DNA from: CAZRIE01 sp964600075
Lineage (GTDB): Bacteria; Bacteroidota; Bacteroidia; Flavobacteriales; Flavobacteriaceae
Reading direction: 5' to 3'
Assembly (NCBI GenBank): GCA_964600075.1
Contig: CAZRIE010000055.1
Coordinates: 1-27,955, forward strand
DNA length: 27,955 bases
Shown: positions 1-6,567 of the stretch, piece by piece
How positions within the stretch are numbered: the first letter of the stretch is position 1
How the letters are laid out: each line of letters opens with the position of its first letter
The notes under the pieces: generated by a model
What the model saw: only the letters and a program-made list of their open reading frames with translations
Told to the model about the DNA's origin: nothing
Database searches by the model: none
Program-made: the position numbers and the translations under genes

Positions 1-55
1 AGCGCTCGACATGCTTACATTGCCATTGGTCTCGCTGTCAAAACCAGTCGGCCCC
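1..55 (-). ncRNA. ssrA: tmRNA, 5' portion (partial)
   Basis: Read on the minus strand from base 55 leftwards, the sequence opens GGGGCCGACTGGTTTTGACA and continues with an AGCGAGACCAATGG block and AATGTAAGCATG. This is the classic start of bacterial tmRNA: the GGGG acceptor strand followed by the tRNA-like D-loop region with its GACAGCGAG consensus. tmRNA rescues stalled ribosomes and tags the nascent peptide for proteolysis. Only the first 55 nt or so are present; the tag reading frame, pseudoknots and 3' CCA half lie beyond the left edge. The 5' end is placed at base 55 by the first G of the acceptor strand. The call rests on recognition of this conserved 5' block, without a covariance-model search. 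Confidence 0.88.
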
Positions 56-67
56 TTCAATGAGTTA

Positions 68-84
68 GGTAAGCTTGGCTTACC
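68..84. repeat. 7-bp dyad just upstream of the tmRNA 5' end
   Basis: GGTAAGC (68-74) and GCTTACC (78-84) are perfect inverted arms separated by TTG. The dyad lies about 13-29 bp upstream of the inferred tmRNA 5' end, between where the -7 and -33 promoter elements would sit. It could be an operator or a small hairpin. No convincing TAnnTTTG box is visible for ssrA. Confidence 0.4.
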
Positions 85-452
85 GTAAACGAAATGAACC
101 CTGAGCGTAGCCAAAGGGTATACGTCGCGACATCCAATACATCTCAATGATTTTTTTCAAAGAACTTTACCGCTGAACCCGGTTCAAGGTGAATTTAATA
201 TTTTTGTCTAACGTCTATTTGGTCGTTCCCCAAGGGTCGGGCTTTCCGCTCATACTCCTCACCCTTTTTCGTAAAAACTTCAAAGGCCTGCGGGGTAACA
301 ACTACTATCCCTAACGCGGGCAGCAAAGCTAACAAAAATCCGTATCCTTATTAATATATTATGGTAGTAGTTTACGTACTCTCGTAAATTTTATAAGTAG
401 CGTAGTCGAAGTACCCGTTATTTCGTAAGTTTAGTGCAAAATTTATACCAGA
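85..452. other. Gene-free interval with decayed dispersed repeats
   Basis: No supported coding frame lies here. The segment at about 96-120 (ACCCT, GAGCGTAGCCAA, AGGGT) resembles the TACCCTTCGACTACGCTCAGG-like intergenic repeat often seen in this group, and a second fragment with the same GCGTAGTCGAAG core lies at 400-411. The block 221-320, read on the minus strand, contains CCCGCGTTAGGGATAGTAG and further on GAGCGGAAAGCCCGACC, which I recognise from memory as pieces of a widespread Bacteroidota intergenic element. A 13-bp near-perfect palindrome (TGAACC-C-GGTTCA) is at 174-186, and TTTACG/CGTAAA arms are at 371-388. A weak -7-like TAAGTTTA at 426-433 could serve the gene at 453. Confidence 0.5.
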
Positions 453-1670
453 ATGACCATCACTTTCGGAATCATCAGAGAACGAAAAAATCCGCCCGAT
501 AGGCGCGTAGTGTTATCGCCCGAGGCCTGCCAAAAAGTACTGTCGAAGTACGAAAAAGCCGAGATCATCACCGAACCCTCCTCCATTCGTACCTATACCG
601 ATGCGGAATACAAAGCTGCGGGAATTCAGGTAACTTCAAAAATGATGGAATGCGATGTGTTATTGGGTGTAAAAGAAGTGCCCATCGAATCCCTTATTCC
701 CGATAAAAAATACTTTTTCTTTTCCCATACCATAAAAAAGCAGCCCTACAACCAAAAGTTGCTATTGGCCATTTTAGAGAAGAACATTGAACTGTACGAC
801 CATGAAGTCATCACCGACCAAAAAGAACAGCGTTTAGTGGCCTTCGGAAGGTACGCAGGTATCGTGGGCGCCTATAGCGGCTTCCGTACTTACGGACTCA
901 AATACAACATCTTCAAACTCCCTAAGGCAGAGAAGCTCCCCGACCAAAAAGCCTTGATCGACGAACTCAAAAAACTAAAACTTCCCAACATCAAAATACT
1001 GCTGACTGGAAAGGGTAGGGTAGGCAACGGATCTAAAGAAATGTTGGATGCTATGGGCCTAAAAAAAGTAAATGTAGCCGAATACCTTTCCGAGGATTTT
1101 AACGAACCTGTCTATTGTCAGATCGATATTTCGGAATACAACCTTCGTAAAGATGGCGTTCGTGGCAACAAAGCTGATTTTTTTGAAAACCCCCAGGAAT
1201 ATAAATCGAACTTTTTCCGTTTTACCAAAGTGACCGACTTCTATATCGCCGGACATTTTTACGGGCAGGGAGCACCTTTTCTCTATACCCGACAAGATGC
1301 CAAACACCCCGATTTTAGAATAAGAGTCGTGGCCGATGTGAGCTGCGATATCGATGGGCCTGTGGCCAGTACGATTCGCCCTTCGACTATTGCGAAACCT
1401 ATTTACGGGTACGACCCGAATACCGAAAAAGAGACCAACTATAAGAATAAATCGGCCATTGCCGTCATGGCAGTCGATAACCTGCCCTGCGAATTACCCC
1501 GCGATGCTAGTGAAGGTTTTGGTGCTGCCTTCATGCAAAATGTAATTCCGGCCTTTTTTAATGGGGATAAAGATGGTGTGTTGGATCGGGCTCGTATGAC
1601 CAGAAACGGAAAGCTGACCAAACGCTACGCGTATTTGCAAGATTATGTAGATGGTGATGCAGAGGCGTAG
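453..1670 (+). CDS. Saccharopine/alanine dehydrogenase-like NAD(P)-dependent oxidoreductase
   Basis: The 405-residue protein has the AlaDH/PNT-type two-domain build. An N-terminal substrate domain starts with GIIRERKNPPDRRVVLSP (about 6-23), and a Rossmann dinucleotide fold carries G186-K-G-R-V-G191 after a hydrophobic strand. The later VVADVSCDIDGPVASTIRP block matches the conserved Asp-Val-Ser segment of fungal-type saccharopine dehydrogenase (lysine-forming), which reversibly splits saccharopine into lysine and 2-oxoglutarate. It is slightly longer than yeast Lys1 (about 373 aa) and has no signal peptide, so it is cytoplasmic. It stands alone: upstream is the repeat-rich gap, downstream a convergent sulfatase. 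Substrate choice between saccharopine, alanine and another amino acid cannot be settled from motifs. The ATG at 453 is the first in frame and directly precedes the conserved N-terminus. Confidence 0.85.
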   Translation: MTITFGIIRERKNPPDRRVVLSPEACQKVLSKYEKAEIITEPSSIRTYTDAEYKAAGIQVTSKMMECDVLLGVKEVPIESLIPDKKYFFFSHTIKKQPYNQKLLLAILEKNIELYDHEVITDQKEQRLVAFGRYAGIVGAYSGFRTYGLKYNIFKLPKAEKLPDQKALIDELKKLKLPNIKILLTGKGRVGNGSKEMLDAMGLKKVNVAEYLSEDFNEPVYCQIDISEYNLRKDGVRGNKADFFENPQEYKSNFFRFTKVTDFYIAGHFYGQGAPFLYTRQDAKHPDFRIRVVADVSCDIDGPVASTIRPSTIAKPIYGYDPNTEKETNYKNKSAIAVMAVDNLPCELPRDASEGFGAAFMQNVIPAFFNGDKDGVLDRARMTRNGKLTKRYAYLQDYVDGDAEA

Positions 1671-1685
1671 CGTGGATCTAAAATC

Positions 1686-1719
1686 GTTTCATTGTCAAGC
1701 TTAGCTTGTAGCTTGAAAC
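1686..1719. terminator. Imperfect hairpin between convergent genes
   Basis: GTTTC (1686-1690) and CAAGCT (1696-1701) can pair with AGCTTG (1710-1715) and GAAAC (1715-1719), giving about a 10-bp stem with a 5-6 nt bulge on the left side. It contains a tandem TAGCTTG heptamer. It sits in the 56-bp gap between two convergent stop codons, where a bidirectional terminator is expected, but there is no clear T-tract. Confidence 0.35.
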
Positions 1720-1726
1720 TCTTTGG

Positions 1727-3214
1727 TCATTTGACTTTGCTATAGTCGATCTCTAAATCGTTGTTGCGTACGGCGACCAGCCTCTGGGCCAAGGCGTTTT
1801 GAAAACCTTCGGCCACTTTAGCATAATTCGAATCGAGCGCCAGATTGGTATACTGTTCGGGGTCCGTTTTCATATTGAACAGTTCGATGCCCGATCCGGC
1901 ATCTTCATCATATTGAATATAGGCCCATTTATCGGTACGCAACAAGAACGAACGCCCGCCCTGCGAAACCGAAAAGGCGGTATCCCTTACCGAATACCAA
2001 GGGTTGTCAAAGGTTTTGACCAACGATTTGCCCTGTAGGTGTTCTGAATAGTCGAGTCCGACCAGTTCAGCCGTTGTGGGGTAGAGGTCGATCAGTTCGG
2101 AAAACGAATGGCATACAGCGGGTTTTTTGCCGGGTACTTTTATTAGCATGGGAACCTTGACAGACTCTTCGTGAAGGCTGACCTTCATCCAAAAATCATG
2201 TTCGTCTAAATGAAATCCATGATCCGAGGTAAAAATGACTATGGTATCGTCATCTAGACCTTCATTTTTTAGTGCGTCGAGAACTTTTCCCACTTGGGAA
2301 TCCATATACAAGACAGAGGCGTAGTATGCAGCCAGTGCCTTTTTTTGTTGCTCAAGGGTCATTTTTCCATTGACCGAAGTGACATAGTTGATGCCCCGCT
2401 TTGGAATATCGTCCCAGTCTCCCGGCATTTTCTTTGGAAGTTTCATGGCTTCAAAAGGGTAGGGGCCAAAGTAGGCTTTTGGGGCGACGAAGGGCACATG
2501 GGGCCGAACGAAACCTACCGCTAAAAAAAAGGGTCCTTCTTTATGTTCCCGAATCAGTTCGATAGCTTTTTCCGCTGTTTTTCCATCCGAATGTACTAAA
2601 TCGCTGCCCTCGGCCTTCACAATGGTCATAACATTACCTCCTTTTATAGGCAAATCACCTTCGGGATTGCCCTGTACCAGCTCGCCCTCGCCGGGTGCTT
2701 TCCATTCGGGACCTTGACTGTTGAAACGCTCGGTCCATGAGGCAACGTCATCCGTACCGTTCGAGCCTTTCTCGATATCACCGGGCACGCCCATATGAAA
2801 AATCTTGCTGACCCGGGCCGTGTAGTATCCGTTTTCCTTAAAGAGCTGCGGCCAGGTCTTACGGTCGGGTCCGATGTTTTCCCTGCCGCTTACGTAGCCG
2901 TAGGTGGTAGTGGCACTAGGGTAATACCCCGAGAGAAACGAAGCCCTTGATGGTCCACATACCGGATATTGGCAATAGACTCGCGTATATCGAATACTTT
3001 CGGCAGCCAAGCTGTCGATATTCGGTGTGGTTCCCTCGACCTTGCCATAGCAAGAAACTGCGGTCGTGGTAAGATCGTCCGCGATTATAAAAAGTATGTT
3101 AGGCCGTTTCGCATCTTGTGCTATTAGGGAATAGGCCCAGAAAAACACGAAAAGTGGTAACCAAAATTTTTGACCTTTGACCTTTGTGGACAGCATCCTA
3201 TAAAATTCAATCAA
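1727..3214 (-). CDS. Secreted sulfatase, iduronate-2-sulfatase-like (S1 family)
   Basis: A formylglycine-dependent S1 sulfatase that hydrolyses sulfate esters, probably on a polysaccharide in the periplasm or outside. Seen: an N-terminal hydrophobic signal ending SLIAQ (about residue 33), the metal-binding DD pair (46-47), the maturation motif C86-G-P-S-R90 whose Cys becomes formylglycine, and the distal SDHGFHLDEHDFWMK block with the second set of Asp/His/Lys ligands. Length (495 aa) is normal, and the FVRPHVPFVAP segment is typical of the iduronate-2-sulfatase/choline-sulfatase-like branch. The first ATG (3214) overlaps the upstream PHP gene stop by 8 bp; a second ATG at 3196 (residue 7) leaves a 10-bp gap, like the sulfatase pair at 6557/6568, and gives a more compact signal peptide, so it may be the true start. 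Substrate is unknown. Confidence 0.92.
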   Translation of the reverse strand: MIEFYRMLSTKVKGQKFWLPLFVFFWAYSLIAQDAKRPNILFIIADDLTTTAVSCYGKVEGTTPNIDSLAAESIRYTRVYCQYPVCGPSRASFLSGYYPSATTTYGYVSGRENIGPDRKTWPQLFKENGYYTARVSKIFHMGVPGDIEKGSNGTDDVASWTERFNSQGPEWKAPGEGELVQGNPEGDLPIKGGNVMTIVKAEGSDLVHSDGKTAEKAIELIREHKEGPFFLAVGFVRPHVPFVAPKAYFGPYPFEAMKLPKKMPGDWDDIPKRGINYVTSVNGKMTLEQQKKALAAYYASVLYMDSQVGKVLDALKNEGLDDDTIVIFTSDHGFHLDEHDFWMKVSLHEESVKVPMLIKVPGKKPAVCHSFSELIDLYPTTAELVGLDYSEHLQGKSLVKTFDNPWYSVRDTAFSVSQGGRSFLLRTDKWAYIQYDEDAGSGIELFNMKTDPEQYTNLALDSNYAKVAEGFQNALAQRLVAVRNNDLEIDYSKVK

Positions 3215-4328
3215 TTTTTACATCCCAAGTGATTACTGGTTGGGTTTTTGGGGCAATAAAACATCCGATTGCCTTTAACTTCAATATAATATTCGGTTTG
3301 ACCTCTAAAGTTTTGATGAGCAGTTTTTTGGTTTCCCCAGCGGGTATTTCAAAAACAGGTGAACTATCATAAAAGGTAAACTCCATCTGGTTTTCGAAAA
3401 GTAGGTCGCTGCTTGATATATTCTTAAGCTCGACCTCCAGTACTTGCGTATCTTCAAGATAAGAAGCTTTGACGACTTCGATACTAGCCATTATCAAGGG
3501 CTTGAGAAATTCTTTCTTCCCGACCAGCAAATCATTGTAGACTGCCACGGTTCTTCCCGCAAAAAGGGCTTTCTGCATACTTGCTATACTTTTTTCTTTA
3601 GCAAAGACAAGAGTGATGGGTCTGTGGTTTCCTTTTTCGGTATAGTCCCAATCAATGAGTCCGTGAATATCACTGGTGCCCATTATGGTAAGGTTTTGTT
3701 CCAAAGCCATGGTCAGTGCCTCCTCTGAATAATCTACTGAATTAATGACTTCGATACCGTGTAATTCCTCATTTTTGATACGTTCCTTCTGAAAATCGCT
3801 AAAAATAGGAGTACCTTTTGAACTCTGCCGATGCCAAGCCGGGTGGTTCCAAAAAACAAAGGCATTCTGCTTTTTGGCTTCGGAGAAAGCAGTTTCGGGC
3901 TTTTCTACATTGAGTTTATTGGCATCGGAAATAAAGACCGCATTGTTGTGGCCCATGGGGGCGGATCTGGTAATTTCAGAGCCATGAACAATGAGTAGGC
4001 CGTGTTCTTCCGCTTCGTCCATAGCCTTTACCAACTCAAAGGAGCGGTTGCGATCTGGGTGCGGAATGTCTTCTATGTGAGGTTGATACTCCAAATGTTC
4101 GGTCAACGAGATGGCATCCAAATTCTCGCGAATGGCTTCTTCAACCCGAATGGTGGGCCAAACATTGCCATCGGAAAACACGGTATGAATATGAAGGTCT
4201 GCCTTCAAAGTTTTGTATCCATCGATATCGGGATAGGTGAGCGGTTGTGCCCCCGTATGGGAATGCTGTTGCGCATGAATTGCGGCTGTACCACAAAGCG
4301 TAATCAAGAAGATTTTCAGAAGTTTCAT
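3207..4328 (-). CDS. Exported PHP-domain phosphoesterase
   Basis: The 373-residue protein starts with a Sec signal (MKLLKIFLITLCGTAAIHAQ) and then carries PHP-domain metal motifs: H46-I-H48, D53-G, E77-H78, E118, the NH162P turn and a late GTSDIHG block. PHP enzymes use a trinuclear metal centre to hydrolyse phosphomono- or diesters. The C-terminal 90 residues or so look like a beta-sandwich. It may belong to the Sb-PDE-like phosphodiesterases found in this phylum; that subfamily is from memory. It overlaps or abuts the sulfatase downstream, so the two are almost certainly cotranscribed, suggesting joint work on a substrate bearing phosphate and sulfate, or phosphate scavenging. A good -7 box (TACATTTG) lies about 17 bp upstream of the start. 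Confidence 0.85.
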   Translation of the reverse strand: MKLLKIFLITLCGTAAIHAQQHSHTGAQPLTYPDIDGYKTLKADLHIHTVFSDGNVWPTIRVEEAIRENLDAISLTEHLEYQPHIEDIPHPDRNRSFELVKAMDEAEEHGLLIVHGSEITRSAPMGHNNAVFISDANKLNVEKPETAFSEAKKQNAFVFWNHPAWHRQSSKGTPIFSDFQKERIKNEELHGIEVINSVDYSEEALTMALEQNLTIMGTSDIHGLIDWDYTEKGNHRPITLVFAKEKSIASMQKALFAGRTVAVYNDLLVGKKEFLKPLIMASIEVVKASYLEDTQVLEVELKNISSSDLLFENQMEFTFYDSSPVFEIPAGETKKLLIKTLEVKPNIILKLKAIGCFIAPKTQPVITWDVKID

Positions 4329-4344
4329 TTTAAATCGGTTTTTT

Positions 4345-4352
4345 CAAATGTA
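4345..4352 (-). promoter_or_regulatory. -7 promoter box of the PHP phosphoesterase gene
   Basis: On the minus strand the octamer TACATTTG matches the Bacteroidota -7 consensus TAnnTTTG exactly. It lies 17 bp before the ATG at 4328, predicting a leader of about 12 nt. The -33 element is weak (a TTTTC run about 16 bp further upstream). Confidence 0.55.
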
Positions 4353-4423
4353 TGGCTAAATGCTGTTTGAAAATAATGAAAAATGAGGTAATTTGATAAA
4401 GAAATGGTAAATTTAAATTTGAT

Positions 4424-4783
4424 ATGAATCCCGCCGAAGACTATATAATCAGACAACCGGAACCCTTTCGAAGTATACTATTGCACTTGCAATCGCTAAT
4501 AGAACATACGGTACCGGATGCGGACTTAAAATTCAAATATCGTATTCCGTTCTACTATATTGAAGGAAGGCCGTTCTGTTATCTCAACCAATCTAAGGAT
4601 TATGTTGATTTAGGGTTTTGGAACGCCGCCCACTTGACCGTTCACCTCGAGTTGATGACCATAGCAGGCCGAAAAATCATGCGTTCATTGCGTTATAAAT
4701 CTTTGGCGGAAATCAATAATACCATCTTAGAAGAAGTACTGCAAGACGCATACCAAGTGCGCAATAAAAAATTCTACAAATAG
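4424..4783 (+). CDS. DUF1801-type small cytoplasmic protein
   Basis: A 119-residue soluble protein without signal peptide or membrane segment. The pattern MNPAEDYIIRQPEPFRSILLHL, then LKFKYRIPFYYIEGRPFCYL and a C-terminal helix fits the DUF1801 (YdhG-like) family of small alpha/beta proteins of unproven function, related by fold to iron-chaperone-like domains. It is the only plus-strand gene in the sulfatase block and is divergent from the PHP gene (95 bp between start codons), so it is its own unit and probably unrelated to polysaccharide use. Family assignment is by resemblance only. Confidence 0.75.
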   Translation: MNPAEDYIIRQPEPFRSILLHLQSLIEHTVPDADLKFKYRIPFYYIEGRPFCYLNQSKDYVDLGFWNAAHLTVHLELMTIAGRKIMRSLRYKSLAEINNTILEEVLQDAYQVRNKKFYK

Positions 4784-4824
4784 GTACTTTTTCGCCTAGT
4801 AATACCTTAATTATTTTGTTTAAC

Positions 4825-4839
4825 GTTGTAGGTTACAAC
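4825..4839. repeat. Small dyad in the 169-bp intergenic gap
   Basis: GTTGTA (4825-4830) and TACAAC (4834-4839) form a perfect 6-bp inverted repeat around GGT, just past the DUF1801 gene stop and before the convergent sulfatase end at 4953. The following sequence is T-rich but not a clean tract. It may contribute to termination of the small gene. The remainder of 4784-4952 is A/T-rich and shows nothing else. Confidence 0.3.
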
Positions 4840-4952
4840 TCTTTAAATCAATAAGTTATTAGCTTTATATAAATAGTTGCTTTTGATTTTTTTGAATAGT
4901 GTAAATTTCGCTGTTTTCTACAAAAAACCAAAAAATAAGCTGTAAAACCTTT

Positions 4953-6557
4953 CTATTTTACCCATCCATTGTCCTCATAAATTTGGATGTACTTGTCGGT
5001 AAGTTCATCGGAATCTTTATACTTTGTTCGAAGTTCTTTCAACTTCTTTTTTAGGTCCGCGACGGTATCGGCATAGTTTGGGTCGTCGTAGATATTATGA
5101 ATTTCATGCGGGTCCTTTTCGCTGTCGTAGAATTCCCATTCATCAACATCGTAATAAAAGTGCATCAACTTATAATCTTTGGTAGCAATACCGTAATGTC
5201 TTTTGACCGCATGGGCCCCGGGGTATTCGTAATAGTGATAATAGACCGCATCTCTGTCCCATGCTTCTTTTTCGCCTTTTAGAAGGCTAACAAGGCTTTC
5301 CCCCTGCATGTCGTCAGGTGCATTTACTCCTGCAACCTCCAAGAAGGTTTGTGCGAAATCTAAATTCTGTACCATTTCTTCTTCGGTGGTGCCTGCTGTT
5401 ATAATGTTCGGCCATTTGATGAGCAGCGGGGTCTTGAACGACTCATTGTACATAAAACGCTTGTCGAACCAGCCATGTTCACCGAGATAAAAACCTTGGT
5501 CCGAGGTGTAGACCACAATAGTATTTTCACTAAGTCCTTCGGTATCAAGGTAATTTAACAATCGACCAACGTTTTCATCGACGGCCGCAATGCTGCCCAA
5601 ATAATCTTGCATATAGCGTTGGTATTTCCATACGGTAAGGGTCGAGTCGTTCATGGTTTTATATCGGGAGGCAAAGTCTTCGCCGATGGGGTCGTATATG
5701 GAGTCCCAAGTCGCTCTTTGTTCAGGTGTCATCCGGTTCATCTGTCCCCAACCGTAAGTATCTTTTAGTCCTACTTCCTTCATGACTTTCTCCGGTATTT
5801 TGAGATCATAGCCCAATTGCATGTGGGCCAAAATACCCATTTCTGCCTCTTTTGCGGCCTTTGTTCGGGTTTCGTAGGTATCGAAGAGGGTTTCCGGTAT
5901 CGGAAACGTTTTTTGGGTGAACGTCTTATAATGCCTCTCGGCGGGCAACCAAGCCCTGTGCGGTGCTTTATGCAGGTACATCAAAAGAAAGGGTTTGGCG
6001 GTATCCCTTCGCTTTTCCATCCAATCTAGGGTAAGGTCGGTTATAATGTCGGTGACATATCCGGTAATCGTAGTATCACCTTTTGATGTAATAAAATCAG
6101 GATTGTAATAATCGCCTTGCCCTGGCAATATCTTGAATTCATCAAAACCCTTGGGACTATTGCCAAAATGCAATTTCCCGAACATGGCGGTCTGGTACCC
6201 GCTCTTTTGGAGCAATTGTGGAAAAGTGACGTTGGTCGTATCGAAAGGCATACGGTTATCGATTTTGCCGTTTAGGTGAGAATGTTTTCCGGTAAGTATT
6301 ACAGCCCGAGAAGGTGCACAAATGGAATTGGTGACACTGGCATTGGTAAAGAGCATGCCCTCTTTGGCTATTCGGTCAATGTTCGGAGTGCGGATCAATT
6401 TATCGCTATAGGCGCTTATAGCTTGATAGGCATGGTCGTCAGACATGATAAAGACGATGTTCGGTTTTTTTGGTACGGATGCCTTTTCGGATTTTTCTCC
6501 ACAAGAAAAAAGGAGTAGGCTTCCAATTAATAATAAATTTAGGACTAGTTTGTTCAT
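4953..6557 (-). CDS. Lipoprotein sulfatase (S1 family, glucosamine-6-sulfatase-like)
   Basis: A 534-residue S1 sulfatase anchored as a lipoprotein. The N-terminus MNKLVLNLLLIGSLLLFSC ends in a lipobox with Cys19. Catalytic features are the DD metal pair (40-41), C80-A-P-S-R84 (the formylglycine site), GKLHFG (about residue 130) and a distal SDQGFYLGEHGWFDKR block. Architecture resembles N-acetylglucosamine-6-sulfatase/heparan-type sulfatases. The frame extends 29 codons further upstream (to 6644), but that extension overlaps the preceding sulfatase gene and would bury the lipoprotein signal, so the ATG at 6557 is chosen; it follows the upstream stop by 10 bp. Cotranscribed with the next sulfatase upstream. 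The substrate is probably a sulfated polysaccharide met at the cell surface; its identity is unknown. Confidence 0.92.
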   Translation of the reverse strand: MNKLVLNLLLIGSLLLFSCGEKSEKASVPKKPNIVFIMSDDHAYQAISAYSDKLIRTPNIDRIAKEGMLFTNASVTNSICAPSRAVILTGKHSHLNGKIDNRMPFDTTNVTFPQLLQKSGYQTAMFGKLHFGNSPKGFDEFKILPGQGDYYNPDFITSKGDTTITGYVTDIITDLTLDWMEKRRDTAKPFLLMYLHKAPHRAWLPAERHYKTFTQKTFPIPETLFDTYETRTKAAKEAEMGILAHMQLGYDLKIPEKVMKEVGLKDTYGWGQMNRMTPEQRATWDSIYDPIGEDFASRYKTMNDSTLTVWKYQRYMQDYLGSIAAVDENVGRLLNYLDTEGLSENTIVVYTSDQGFYLGEHGWFDKRFMYNESFKTPLLIKWPNIITAGTTEEEMVQNLDFAQTFLEVAGVNAPDDMQGESLVSLLKGEKEAWDRDAVYYHYYEYPGAHAVKRHYGIATKDYKLMHFYYDVDEWEFYDSEKDPHEIHNIYDDPNYADTVADLKKKLKELRTKYKDSDELTDKYIQIYEDNGWVK

Positions 6558-6567
6558 AGTTTTTATT

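Noticed and set aside
1..60. Short plus-strand open frames at the left edge (for example one reading LTLPLVSLSKPVGPF)
   Set aside because: They are the reverse complement of the conserved tmRNA 5' end and have no coding support.
4414..4421. Exact TAAATTTG promoter-like octamer before the DUF1801 gene
   Set aside because: It ends 2 bp before the ATG, so transcription would begin inside the coding region; probably chance in A/T-rich DNA.
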